Assembly: GCF_019974155.1 (NCBI RefSeq)
Contig: NZ_AP025158.1
Span: 1,054,001-1,118,000, forward strand
Origin: Thermus thermophilus
Lineage (GTDB): Bacteria > Deinococcota > Deinococci > Deinococcales > Thermaceae
Direction: 5' to 3'
DNA: 64,000 nucleotides
Shown here: positions 1-8,175 of the stretch, piece after piece
How the letters are laid out: the number at the start of each line of letters is the position of its first letter
Position numbering within the stretch: position 1 is the stretch's first letter
The notes under the pieces: model-generated
What the model saw: only the letters and a program-made list of their open reading frames with translations
What the model was told of the DNA's origin: nothing
Database searches by the model: none
Translations under genes and position numbers: made by a program

Positions 1-173
1 CCGGCACGAGGCGGGAGGAGTTGCTTCTCGGCGAGGAGGTTACCCACAAGATGTGGCTCCTGCGCAAGGTCCTGGCAGACATGGACCCCGCGGAGGCCAT
101 GGAGATGCTCCTCGCCCGGCTCGCCCGCACCAAGAACAACAAGGAGTTCCTGGCCTCCCTGGCTGCCCGCTGA
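1..173 (+). CDS. rho: Transcription termination factor Rho, C-terminal end (partial)
   Basis: The reading frame is open from the window edge to TGA at 171-173 and encodes the last 56 residues of a protein. The stretch [10 protein letters not shown] followed by MWLLRKVL and the end [16 protein letters not shown] match the conserved C-terminal region of the hexameric RNA helicase Rho, which terminates transcription of untranslated RNA. Only this tail is visible, so the Walker and RNA-binding motifs cannot be checked. It ends just before a hairpin and the riboflavin leader. Confidence 0.85.
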   Translation, partial: GTRREELLLGEEVTHKMWLLRKVLADMDPAEAMEMLLARLARTKNNKEFLASLAAR

Positions 174-180
174 CCCCTTT

Positions 181-198
181 GGGTTTCCGCGGAAACCC
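181..198 (+). terminator. Hairpin after rho
   Basis: A perfect inverted repeat (GGGTTTCC-GC-GGAAACCC) lies 8 bases after the rho stop codon. It is followed by CTCTG and not by a T run, so it may be a weak or factor-dependent terminator. Confidence 0.4.
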
Positions 199-266
199 TC
201 TGCCGGGGCCTCCCTGGGGGCTTGGGCTCCCGGCGGGTGGTATGCTAAGGCCAGGTGCTTCGGCAC

Positions 267-382
267 CTCCTTCGGGGCGGGGTGGAAGTCCCCACCGGCG
301 GTGAAAGCCCGCGAAGCCCCTAAAGGGGCCCGACCCGGTGGAATTCCGGGGCCGACGGTGAAAGTCCGGATGGGAGAAGGAG
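267..382 (+). promoter_or_regulatory. FMN riboswitch (RFN element) upstream of ribD
   Basis: The conserved RFN blocks are visible in order: TTCGGGGCGGGGTGGAAGTC, then CCGGCGGTGAAAGCCCGCGA, then CCGGTGGAATTCCGG, then CCGACGGTGAAAGTCCGGAT and GGGAGAAGGAG. The closing stem P1 pairs CTCCTTC (267-273) with GAAGGAG (376-382). The 3' strand of P1 overlaps the ribosome-binding site of ribD (TTG start at 389), so ligand-bound P1 would hide it. Translational control is therefore the likely mechanism; this last point is inferred. A TATGCT -10-like box lies at 241-246, and a small AGGTGC/GCACCT hairpin precedes P1. Confidence 0.93.
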
Positions 383-388
383 GGCCAC

Positions 389-1522
389 TTGCGCGACCTG
401 GACGAGCGCTTTCTGCGAAGAGCCTTGCAGCTGGCCGAGCGCGCCCGGGGCCACACGAGCCCGAACCCCCTGGTGGGGGCGGTGCTGGTAAAGGAGGGGC
501 GGATCGTGGGGGAGGGGTTCCACCCCCGGGCGGGGGAGCCCCACGCCGAGGTCTTCGCCCTCCGGCAGGCGGGGGAGGAGGCCCGGGGGGCCACGGCCTA
601 CGTGACCCTCGAGCCCTGCGACCACCATGGCCGCACCCCGCCCTGCTCCTTAGCCCTCCTCCAGGCGGGGGTTTCCCGGGTGGTGGTGGCGGCCCGGGAG
701 GAAAACCCCGTGGCCAAGGGGGGGCTTGAGCGCCTGCGGGCGGGGGGGGTCCAGGTGGAGGCGGGCCTTTTGGAGGCCGAGGCCCGGGCCCAGAACGAGG
801 TCTTCTTCGCCGTGCAGAGAAAGGGCCTTCCCTTCGTCCTCCTCAAGGCGGCCCTCACCCTGGACGGGAAGGTGGCCGCCCCTTCGGGGGACGCCCGCTG
901 GATCTCCTCGGAGGCGAGCCGCCGCGTGGCCCACGCCTACCGGCAGTGGCTTCCCGCCGTGATGGTGGGGGTGGGGACCGTCCTAAAGGACGACCCCGCC
1001 CTCACCGTGCGGGAGCCCGACTTCCGCCCCTTCCCCCTCATGGTGGAGCCCCCGCCCCTCCGCGACCCCCTCAAGGTGGTCCTGGACACCGAGGCCCGCA
1101 CCCCCCCCACGGCCCGCCTTTTCCGGAAGGGCCCCAGGGGCGAGCCCGCCCGGGTTCTGGTCTTCGTGGGGGAGGGGGCCCCGAGGGCGCGGGTTTCGGT
1201 CCTGGAGGAGGCGGGGGCCCGGGTGGTGGCCCTTCCCCGGGAGGGGGGGCGGGTGGACCTGCAAAAGGCCCTCGCCTTCCTCCTGGAGGAGGGGGTGGAC
1301 GGGGTGCTCCTGGAGGGAGGGCCGGGGCTTGCCGGGGCCTTTCTGGAAAGGGGCCTGGTGGACAAGCTCGCCCTCTTCCTCGCCCCCAAGCTCCTGGGGG
1401 AGGGGAGGGGGCTTGCCGAGGGCTTTAGGGTGGAGCGGATGGCGGAGGCCCTCCGCCTGCGCCTTGCCCGCAGGGAGTGGTTGGGGGAGGACCTCTGGCT
1501 CGAGGCCTACCCGGAGGGATAG
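389..1522 (+). CDS. ribD: Bifunctional riboflavin deaminase/reductase RibD
   Basis: This 377-residue protein carries out two steps of riboflavin synthesis: deamination of the diaminopyrimidinone phosphate and reduction of its ribose side chain. The N-terminal deaminase has the zinc motif HAE (52-54) with PCDHHGRTPPC (Cys77, Cys86). The reductase domain starts near residue 145 (KGLPFVLLKAALTLDGKVA). The start is TTG, chosen because it follows the GGAG inside the riboswitch P1 stem at a normal distance; the frame has no better start. It heads the ribD-ribE-ribBA operon, and the next gene starts immediately after the stop codon. Confidence 0.95.
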   Translation: MRDLDERFLRRALQLAERARGHTSPNPLVGAVLVKEGRIVGEGFHPRAGEPHAEVFALRQAGEEARGATAYVTLEPCDHHGRTPPCSLALLQAGVSRVVVAAREENPVAKGGLERLRAGGVQVEAGLLEAEARAQNEVFFAVQRKGLPFVLLKAALTLDGKVAAPSGDARWISSEASRRVAHAYRQWLPAVMVGVGTVLKDDPALTVREPDFRPFPLMVEPPPLRDPLKVVLDTEARTPPTARLFRKGPRGEPARVLVFVGEGAPRARVSVLEEAGARVVALPREGGRVDLQKALAFLLEEGVDGVLLEGGPGLAGAFLERGLVDKLALFLAPKLLGEGRGLAEGFRVERMAEALRLRLARREWLGEDLWLEAYPEG

Positions 1523-2107
1523 ATGTTCACGGGACTCGTGGAGGAAACGGGGGAGATCCTGAAGGTGGAGGAAGGGCCCTTCCTCCGGGTTCATATCGCC
1601 GCCCGGAGGGTGCTGGAGGACCTCAAGGTGGGGGACTCCGTGGCCGTGGACGGGGCCTGCCTCACCGCGGTGGCGGTGGAGGAGGGGGGGTTTTGGGTGG
1701 AGCTCGCCCAGGAGACCCTGCGCCGCACCGCCCCCACCTGGCGGGTGGGGCACAGGCCCAACTTGGAGCGGGCCCTGAAGGTGGGGGACAGGCTTGGGGG
1801 GCACTTCGTCACCGGGCACGTGGACGGGGTGGCGAGGCTTTTGGAGGTGCGGGAGGCCCCGGGGGCCAAGGACTTCTACTTCCTCCCCCCCAAGGGGCTC
1901 GCCCCCTACATCGCCGAGAAGGGGAGCGTGGCCCTGAACGGGGTCTCCCTCACGGTGGCGGGGCTTGCGGGGGAGGCCTTCTGGGTCACCCTCATTCCCC
2001 ACACCCTCGAGGTGACCAACCTGGGGAGGCTTCGCGTGGGGGATGGGGTGAACCTCGAGGTGGACCTCATCGCCCGTTACGTGGCGCGGCTTTTGGGGAG
2101 AGCGTGA
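1523..2107 (+). CDS. ribE: Riboflavin synthase alpha chain
   Basis: This 194-residue protein joins two 6,7-dimethyl-8-ribityllumazine molecules to form riboflavin. It begins with the typical MFTGLVEETG and shows the two tandem lumazine-binding barrels of the family, the second starting near residue 98 (GHFVTGHVDG). The length is normal (about 195-210). ATG follows the ribD stop directly, and the stop shares a base with the ribBA start (TGATG), so translation is coupled along the operon. No ribH (lumazine synthase) follows in this window; it must be encoded elsewhere. Confidence 0.95.
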   Translation: MFTGLVEETGEILKVEEGPFLRVHIAARRVLEDLKVGDSVAVDGACLTAVAVEEGGFWVELAQETLRRTAPTWRVGHRPNLERALKVGDRLGGHFVTGHVDGVARLLEVREAPGAKDFYFLPPKGLAPYIAEKGSVALNGVSLTVAGLAGEAFWVTLIPHTLEVTNLGRLRVGDGVNLEVDLIARYVARLLGRA

Positions 2108-3306
2108 TGGAAGGCATCGCCAGCGTCAAGGAACTCCTGGAGGAGCTCAAGGCGGGCCGCCCCGTGATCCTGGTGGACGACGAGGACCGGGAGAACGAGG
2201 GCGACCTCATCATGGCGGCGGAGCACGTGACCCCGGAGTGGGTGAACTTCATGCTCAAGGAGTGCCGGGGCCTCCTCTGCGTGGCCCTCACGGAGGAAAG
2301 GGCCAAGGCCCTGGACCTCCCCCTCATGGTGGAGAGGAACCAGGACCCCCAAGGGACCCGCTTCACCGTGAGCGTGGACGCCCGGGGGACCACCACGGGG
2401 ATCAGCGCCTTTGAGCGGGCGGCCACCATCAGGCTCCTCGCCGACCCCGAGGCCACGGCCCAGGACTTCCGCCGCCCGGGGCACGTCTTCCCCCTGGTGG
2501 CGAGGCCCGGGGGGGTCTTGCGCCGCGCCGGGCACACGGAGGCCACGGTGGACCTCCTCCGCCTCGCCGGCCTCACCCCGGTGGGCAGCCTCATTGAGAT
2601 CCTCAAGGAGGACGGCACCATGGCCCGCCTGCCCGACCTCATGGAGTTCGCCAAAAGGCACGGCCTCAAGGTGGGCACCATCGCCGACCTCATCCGCTAC
2701 CGCCTGGAGAAGGGGGACCTCTACGTGCGGCGGGAGGCGGAGGCCCTGCTCCCCACCCGCTTCGGGGAGTTCCGCATCCTGGGCTACCGCGACACCCTCA
2801 CGGGGGAGGAGCACGCCGCCTTGGTCATGGGGGCGTGGGACCCCGAGGAGCCCGTCTTGGTGCGCATGCACTCCGAGTGCCTCACCGGGGACGCCCTCCA
2901 CTCCCTGCGGTGCGACTGCGGCTTCCAGAGGGATTTGGCCCTGCAGCGGATCGCCGAGGAGGGGAAGGGGGTCTTGGTCTACCTGAGGCAGGAGGGGCGG
3001 GGGATCGGCCTCGTGAACAAGATCAAGGCCTACCACCTCCAGGACCAGGGGCTGGACACGGTGGAGGCCAACCTGGCCCTGGGGTTTCCCCCGGACCTCC
3101 GGGACTACGGCGTGGGGGCCCAGATCCTCTACGACCTCGGGGTGCGGAAGATGCGCCTCCTCACCAACAACCCCCGCAAGGTGAAGGCCCTTTCCGGCTT
3201 CGGCATAGAGATCGTGGAGCGCATCCCCTTGAGGGCCGGGGACAACCCCCACAACGAGCGCTACCTCCAGGCCAAGAAGGAGAAGCTCGGGCACTGGATG
3301 GACTGA
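2107..3306 (+). CDS. ribBA: DHBP synthase / GTP cyclohydrolase II
   Basis: A 399-residue fusion making both riboflavin precursors. The N-terminal half (about 1-203) is 3,4-dihydroxy-2-butanone-4-phosphate synthase with the acidic metal loop DDEDRENEGDLI. The C-terminal half is GTP cyclohydrolase II with the zinc-binding cysteines in SECLTGDALHSLRCDCGFQ and the RQEGRGIGL motif. The ATG at 2107 overlaps the ribE stop by one base and gives a standard N-terminus. A longer upstream reading frame exists but lies over ribE and is not needed. Confidence 0.96.
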   Translation: MEGIASVKELLEELKAGRPVILVDDEDRENEGDLIMAAEHVTPEWVNFMLKECRGLLCVALTEERAKALDLPLMVERNQDPQGTRFTVSVDARGTTTGISAFERAATIRLLADPEATAQDFRRPGHVFPLVARPGGVLRRAGHTEATVDLLRLAGLTPVGSLIEILKEDGTMARLPDLMEFAKRHGLKVGTIADLIRYRLEKGDLYVRREAEALLPTRFGEFRILGYRDTLTGEEHAALVMGAWDPEEPVLVRMHSECLTGDALHSLRCDCGFQRDLALQRIAEEGKGVLVYLRQEGRGIGLVNKIKAYHLQDQGLDTVEANLALGFPPDLRDYGVGAQILYDLGVRKMRLLTNNPRKVKALSGFGIEIVERIPLRAGDNPHNERYLQAKKEKLGHWMD

Positions 3307-3324
3307 TCCTACCCCAGGCCCGGG

Positions 3325-3330
3325 TAGCAT
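3325..3330 (+). promoter_or_regulatory. -10 box (TAGCAT) for the VWA gene, leaderless layout
   Basis: TAGCAT is followed by exactly 6 bases and then the ATG at 3337. The same -10/N6-7/start arrangement recurs before many genes here and implies a leaderless transcript. No clear -35 box was seen. Confidence 0.45.
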
Positions 3331-3336
3331 GGGGCC

Positions 3337-5460
3337 ATGCTCCGCCTCCTGCGGGGAGCGGTGCTCCTCCTCTTGGTTCTGGCCTTTTTGGATCCCAAGG
3401 GGTCCTTGCCGGGCCGGGTGGTCTACCTCCTGGACTTCTCCCCCTCGGCCCGGGAGAGCGTCTTCGCCCTGGCCCCTCGCCTTCCCCGGGATGGGGTCTA
3501 CGTGGCCTTCGCCGAGCGGGCCGCCACCCTGCCCTCGCCCACGGCGAGAAGGCTGGACCTCGGGGAGGGGACGGACCTCCGGGAGGCCTACAAGGAGGCC
3601 CTCCGCCACCGGCCAAGCCGGGTGGTCCTGGTCTCCGACGGGCTTTTGGAGCCCATCCCCCCGCCCTTTCCCCTGGACGCCCTTTACGTCCCTCCAAGGC
3701 CTTACGTGGCGGTGCGGCTCGTCCCCCCGGCCTACCCCCTCTACGGGGAGACCGTGGGGGTGGGGGTGGTGCTGGAGGCCCCCGCGCCCGCGGAGGCGAG
3801 GCTTAGGGTGGAGGGGCCTGGGGGGGTTTTGGAGAGGACCTTGAGGGTGGAGGGGAGGAAGGCCCTCGTCTACACCTTTTCCCTCACGGAGAAGGCCAGG
3901 GTGCAGGCGGTGGCGGAAGGCCCCTGGGGGCGGAGCGAGGCGGCGGTGGAGGTGGCCCCCGCGGACCGGGCCAAGGCCTTGGTCCTCGGGGATGCGGCCC
4001 TCGCCCGCTACCTCGAGGCCCAGGGCTTCCAGGTGGAGGAGGGCCCCTTCCGCCTCCCCCTGGAGGCCGACCTGGTGGTCGTGGGGGTGGGGGTTTTGGA
4101 CCTCCCCGAGGGGGCGCCCGAGGCCCTTAAGGCCTTCCTCCGCCAAGGAGGCGGCCTCCTTTTCACCGCCACCCCGAAGGGCCTCTTCTTTGGGGGCTGG
4201 GACCGGGCTTTGCCCGAGGAGCTTCCCCTAAAGCCCCTGGGCCGGGAGGGGGCGGCCTTGGTCCTTGTCCTGGACGTTTCGGGAAGCATGGAGGGGGAGA
4301 AGCTCGCCTTGGCGGTCTCCGCCGCCTTGGCCCTCGCCCGCACCGCTACCCCGGAGGACTACCTGGGGGTGGTGGTCTTCGCCTCCGGCCACCGGGTCCT
4401 CTTCCCCCCGCGGCCCATGACCGACCGGGCCAGGAAGGAGCTGGAAACCCTCCTCCTCTCCTTGCGGGCTGGCGGGGGCACGGTCATGGGCGGGGCGCTC
4501 CGGGAGGCGTTCCGCCTCCTCGAGGGGGTGCCCCGGTCCCGGAAGGGGGTCCTGGTCCTCACCGACGGCCAGGTGGCGGACGACCGGGAGGTCCTCCTTG
4601 CTCTCGCGGAACGGAGCGGGGTGGAGGTCTCCGCCATCGCCCTGGGAGGGGACGCCGACGCCCCCTTCCTCGAGGCCCTGGCCCAAAGGGGCGGGGGGCG
4701 GTTCTACCGGGCGGCCTCCCCCAGGGAGCTTCCCCGCCTCTTCCTGCGGGAGGGGCAGGAGGTCTTCCGGGGAGAGGCCCTGGAGGGAAGGTTCCCCGTG
4801 GAGGCCAGGCCCCACCCCCTCACCGAGGGCTTCCGCTTTCCCCCCCTTTCCGTCCTCCTCCCCGCGAGGGCCGAGCCTTGGGCCGAGGTCCTCCTCACGA
4901 GCGGCGAGCGGGCCGTCCTCGCCGTGGGGGAGCGGGGGGAAGGGAGGGTTGCGGCCCTCGCCACGGACCTCTCCCGCTCCTGGCGGGACTTCCCCGAGGC
5001 CTCCGCCTTCCTCGGGGGGCTTTTCCGCTGGCTCATCGGGGCGAGGCGGGCCCTCGCCCTCTACGCCTACCCGGAGGGGGAGGGGGTGAGGGTGGTGGCC
5101 TTGGGCCCCCTGGAGGCGCCCGAGCTCCTCTCGGGAGGGGCGAGGCGGCCCATGGTTCCCACCGGGCCCCTCCGCTTTGAGGCCCGGGTGGAAGGGGAGG
5201 GGGTGCTTTTGGACAGGGGGCTCCGCCTCCCCCTCGCCCTTCCCCTCCCGGGGGAGTGGAGCCCGCGGGACGGGCGGGAGGTCCTGAGGGCCTTGGCCGA
5301 GGCCTCGGGGGGCAGGCTCCTCGCGGGCCCGGCGGCCTCCTCGGGGAAGGAGGCCCTTCCCTTGAGGCCCTTCCTCGTGGGCCTCGCCCTGGCCCTCTTC
5401 CTGTTGGAGCGCTTCCTGGAGGCCCGCCTTGACAAGGGGGCTTCCTGGGCCCTACTTTAG
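3337..5460 (+). CDS. von Willebrand A domain membrane protein
   Basis: A 707-residue protein. An N-terminal hydrophobic segment (LLRGAVLLLLVLAFL) should direct it to the membrane. A central VWA domain begins near residue 307 and has a complete metal-ion-dependent adhesion site, DVSGSM, with D313. A C-terminal hydrophobic helix (PFLVGLALALFLLERF) anchors the other end. The architecture (N-terminal segment, class I amidotransferase-like or Rossmann region, VWA, C-terminal helix) resembles bacterial chloride-channel-like or aerotolerance VWA proteins. The true partner is unknown. It stands alone, 30 bases after ribBA, with its own -10 box. Confidence 0.8.
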   Translation: MLRLLRGAVLLLLVLAFLDPKGSLPGRVVYLLDFSPSARESVFALAPRLPRDGVYVAFAERAATLPSPTARRLDLGEGTDLREAYKEALRHRPSRVVLVSDGLLEPIPPPFPLDALYVPPRPYVAVRLVPPAYPLYGETVGVGVVLEAPAPAEARLRVEGPGGVLERTLRVEGRKALVYTFSLTEKARVQAVAEGPWGRSEAAVEVAPADRAKALVLGDAALARYLEAQGFQVEEGPFRLPLEADLVVVGVGVLDLPEGAPEALKAFLRQGGGLLFTATPKGLFFGGWDRALPEELPLKPLGREGAALVLVLDVSGSMEGEKLALAVSAALALARTATPEDYLGVVVFASGHRVLFPPRPMTDRARKELETLLLSLRAGGGTVMGGALREAFRLLEGVPRSRKGVLVLTDGQVADDREVLLALAERSGVEVSAIALGGDADAPFLEALAQRGGGRFYRAASPRELPRLFLREGQEVFRGEALEGRFPVEARPHPLTEGFRFPPLSVLLPARAEPWAEVLLTSGERAVLAVGERGEGRVAALATDLSRSWRDFPEASAFLGGLFRWLIGARRALALYAYPEGEGVRVVALGPLEAPELLSGGARRPMVPTGPLRFEARVEGEGVLLDRGLRLPLALPLPGEWSPRDGREVLRALAEASGGRLLAGPAASSGKEALPLRPFLVGLALALFLLERFLEARLDKGASWALL

Positions 5461-5507
5461 GGCGGGTATGCGCGAAGGGCCCTTGCCCTCGAGTCCCGAG
5501 CGCTGAG

Positions 5508-5525
5508 GGCCGCCTCCGGGCGGCC
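5508..5525 (+). terminator. GC-rich hairpin between the VWA gene and mgtE
   Basis: GGCCGCC-TCCG-GGCGGCC forms a perfect 7-bp stem, followed by TTCGG. It lies 23 bases upstream of the mgtE start. It may terminate the VWA transcript or act in the mgtE leader. No Mg-sensing M-box was recognised. Confidence 0.35.
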
Positions 5526-5548
5526 TTCGGCGGGAAAGGAGGCCGCCT

Positions 5549-6901
5549 GTGGAGGAAAAGCTGACCGTTTCCCTCCAAGAAGCGTTGCAGGAAGGGGACA
5601 CCCGGGCCCTCCGGGAGCTCTTGGAGGAGGTCCACCCCCAGGACCTCCTCGCCTTCTGGGACGAGCTTAAGGGAGAGCACCGCTATGTGGTCCTCACCCT
5701 CCTCCCCAAGGCCAAGGCCGCCGAGGTCCTCTCCCACCTCTCCCCGGAGGAGCAGGCGGAGTACCTGAAGACCCTTCCCCCCTGGCGCCTGAGGGAGATC
5801 CTGGAGGAGCTCTCCTTGGACGACCTCGCCGACGCCCTCCAGGCGGTGGGGAAGGAGGACCCCGCCTACTTCCAGCGCCTCAAAGACCTCCTGGACCCGA
5901 GGACGCGGGCCGAGGTGGAGGCCCTGGCCAGGTACGAGGAGGACGAGGCGGGCGGGCTCATGACCCCGGAGTACGTGGCCGTGCGCGAGGGGATGACCGT
6001 GGAGGAGGTCCTCCGCTTCCTGCGCCGGGCCGCCCCCGACGCCGAGACCATCTACTACATCTACGTGGTGGACGAGGAGGGTCGCCTCAAGGGGGTGCTC
6101 TCCCTGCGGGACCTCATCGTGGCCGACCCCAGGACGCGGGTGGCGGAGATCCTGAACCCCAAGGTGGTCTACGCCCGCACGGACACGGACCAGGAGGAGG
6201 TGGCCCGCCTCATGGCCGACTACGACTTCACCGTGCTGCCCGTGGTGGACGAGGAGGGCCGCCTGGTGGGGATCGTCACCGTGGACGACGTCCTGGACGT
6301 CCTGGAGGCCGAGGCCACGGAGGACATCCACAAGCTCGGCGCCGTGGACGTGCCCGACCTCGTCTACAGCCAGGCGGGCCCGGTACAGCTTTGGCTCGCC
6401 CGGGTGCGTTGGCTGGTGATCCTCATCCTCACGGGGATGGTCACGAGCTCCATTCTCCAGGGGTTTGAGGGCGTCCTCGAGGCCATCACCGCCTTAGCCT
6501 TCTACGTCCCGGTCCTCATCGGCACCGGGGGGAACACCGGCAACCAGTCCGCCACCCTCATCATCCGCGCCCTCGCCACCCGGGACCTGGACCTCAGGGA
6601 CTGGTGGCGGGTCTTCCTCAAGGAGGTGGCGGTGGGCCTCCTCCTGGGCCTCACCCTAAGCCTCCTCCTCCTGGGCAAGGTCTACTGGGACGGCCACCCC
6701 CTCCTCCTCCCCGTGGTGGGCCTGTCCCTGGTCCTCATCGTCTTCTTCGCCAACCTGGTGGGGGCCATGCTCCCCTTCCTCCTTAGGCGCCTCGGCGTGG
6801 ACCCGGCCTTGGTGTCCAACCCCCTGGTGGCCACCCTCACGGACATCACCGGCCTCCTCATCTACCTCTCCGTGGCCCGCCTGCTTTTGGAGGCGGTATG
6901 A
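5549..6901 (+). CDS. mgtE: Magnesium channel/transporter MgtE
   Basis: A 450-residue Mg2+-gated inner membrane channel, the same length as the structurally studied T. thermophilus protein and nearly identical to the sequence I remember. The order is: acidic N domain (about 1-131) that senses cytosolic Mg2+, tandem CBS domains (132-257, MTPEYVAVREGM and ILNPKVVYARTDTD), a connecting helix, and five transmembrane helices with the pore signature GGNTGNQSA near 335. The start is GTG, preceded by a strong GGAAAGGAGG site. Its stop overlaps the next gene (ATGA). Confidence 0.97.
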   Translation: MEEKLTVSLQEALQEGDTRALRELLEEVHPQDLLAFWDELKGEHRYVVLTLLPKAKAAEVLSHLSPEEQAEYLKTLPPWRLREILEELSLDDLADALQAVGKEDPAYFQRLKDLLDPRTRAEVEALARYEEDEAGGLMTPEYVAVREGMTVEEVLRFLRRAAPDAETIYYIYVVDEEGRLKGVLSLRDLIVADPRTRVAEILNPKVVYARTDTDQEEVARLMADYDFTVLPVVDEEGRLVGIVTVDDVLDVLEAEATEDIHKLGAVDVPDLVYSQAGPVQLWLARVRWLVILILTGMVTSSILQGFEGVLEAITALAFYVPVLIGTGGNTGNQSATLIIRALATRDLDLRDWWRVFLKEVAVGLLLGLTLSLLLLGKVYWDGHPLLLPVVGLSLVLIVFFANLVGAMLPFLLRRLGVDPALVSNPLVATLTDITGLLIYLSVARLLLEAV

Positions 6902-8175
6902 GGCTTCGGATGCGCGTGGAATGGAGCCGGGGAAGCCCCCACCGCTACGCCTGGGAGGGGGGAAGGCTTCGCTTCGTGGGCCAAGACCGCCCCGCCCCCG
7001 TGAACTACGGCCTTCTCCCGGGCCTCCTGAACCCCGCCGACGGGGAGGAGGTGGACGCGGTCTACCTGGGGCCGCCCCTGCCCCCGGGGGAGGAGGCGGA
7101 GGGCCTTTTGCTGGGCATGGTGGCCCTGGCCGACGGGGACCACAAGCTCCTCCTGGCCCAAAGCCCCGAGGGCCTGGACCCCCAGGAGGCCGCCCGCCTC
7201 CTCGCCTGGTTCTCCCCGGAACGCAGGCCCACCCTCCTGGGGCCTGAGGAGGCCGGGGCCTGGGTGAAGGGCCTAAAGGAGGAGCAGGACCGGCGCCTCG
7301 GGGCCCTCCTGGGCCTCGCCGTGGGGGACGCCCTGGGGGCCCAGGTGGAGGGCCTATCCAAGGGCACCTTCCCGGAGGTTCGGGAGATGCGGGGCGGGGG
7401 GCCCCACCGCCTTCCCCCCGGGTTCTGGACGGACGACACGAGCCAGGCCCTCTGCCTCGCGGAAAGCCTCTTGCAGCGGGGGTTTGACCCCAAGGACCAG
7501 ATGGACCGCTACCTGCGCTGGTACCGGGAGGGGTACCGGAGCGCCACCGGGACCTGCTTCGGCCTCGGCCACGCCACCAGGAGGGCCCTGGAGCGCTACG
7601 CCGCCACGGGCGACCCCTACCAGGGGGACGAGGCGGGGGCGGGAAACGGGCCCTTGATGCGCCTTGCTCCCCTGGTCCTCGCCTACGAGAACCACCCTGA
7701 TCTCCTTTCCCTGGCCCGCCTCTCCGCCCGCACCACCCACGGGGCGAGGGAGGCCCTCGAGGCCACCGAGGTCCTCGCCTGGCTCCTCCGGGAGGCCCTC
7801 AAGGGGGCGCCCAAAGAGGCCCTCCTCGCCCTTAAGCCCTTCCGGGAGGCCGACCTCCACCCCGCCCTGAAGCGGGTGGTGGAAGGAGGGTTTTGGGAGG
7901 CGCCGGAGGAAGGCCCGGGCCACGCCCCCGGGACCCTGGCCGCGGCCCTTTGGGCCTTCGCCCGGGGGCGGGACTTTGAGGAAGGCATGGTGCTGGCCGT
8001 GAACCTAGGGGGGGACGCGGACACCGTGGGGGCGGTCTACGGCGAGCTCGCCGGGGCCCACTACGGCAAGGAGGCCATCCCCGAGCGCTGGCTTAGAGCC
8101 CTCCACCTAAGGGAGGAGATGGAGGCCCTGGCCCTCGCCCTCTACAGGATGAGCATGGCGTCCCCCAAGGAGTAG
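6898..8175 (+). CDS. Pyrophosphatase-like domain fused to ADP-ribosylglycohydrolase
   Basis: A 425-residue protein. The C-terminal part (about 132-425) is an ADP-ribosylglycohydrolase/DraG domain: LGALLGLAVGDALGAQVEG, the metal site WTDDTSQ, NGPLMRLAPL and GGDADTVGAV, which coordinate the two magnesium ions and remove ADP-ribose from targets. The N-terminal 125 residues look like a small family I inorganic pyrophosphatase: VEW near 8, PVNYGLLPG at 34-42, DGEEVD at 48-53 in place of DGDPVD, then LADGDHKLL. One catalytic Asp is replaced by Glu. The ATG overlaps the mgtE stop, so it is translated with mgtE. Substrate and the role of the N-domain are unknown. Confidence 0.82.
   Translation: MRLRMRVEWSRGSPHRYAWEGGRLRFVGQDRPAPVNYGLLPGLLNPADGEEVDAVYLGPPLPPGEEAEGLLLGMVALADGDHKLLLAQSPEGLDPQEAARLLAWFSPERRPTLLGPEEAGAWVKGLKEEQDRRLGALLGLAVGDALGAQVEGLSKGTFPEVREMRGGGPHRLPPGFWTDDTSQALCLAESLLQRGFDPKDQMDRYLRWYREGYRSATGTCFGLGHATRRALERYAATGDPYQGDEAGAGNGPLMRLAPLVLAYENHPDLLSLARLSARTTHGAREALEATEVLAWLLREALKGAPKEALLALKPFREADLHPALKRVVEGGFWEAPEEGPGHAPGTLAAALWAFARGRDFEEGMVLAVNLGGDADTVGAVYGELAGAHYGKEAIPERWLRALHLREEMEALALALYRMSMASPKE

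Noticed and set aside
1477-2106. Long upstream extension of ribBA
   Set aside because: It lies in a different frame over ribE and is Gly/Arg-rich, typical of shadow frames in high-GC DNA.
2077-4146. A 689-codon minus-strand frame opposite ribBA and the VWA gene
   Set aside because: His/Gly/Pro-rich shadow frame with no motif; the plus-strand genes are certain.
5461-5548. Mg-sensing M-box upstream of mgtE
   Set aside because: The leader is under 90 bases and contains only one simple hairpin; M-box helices were not found.
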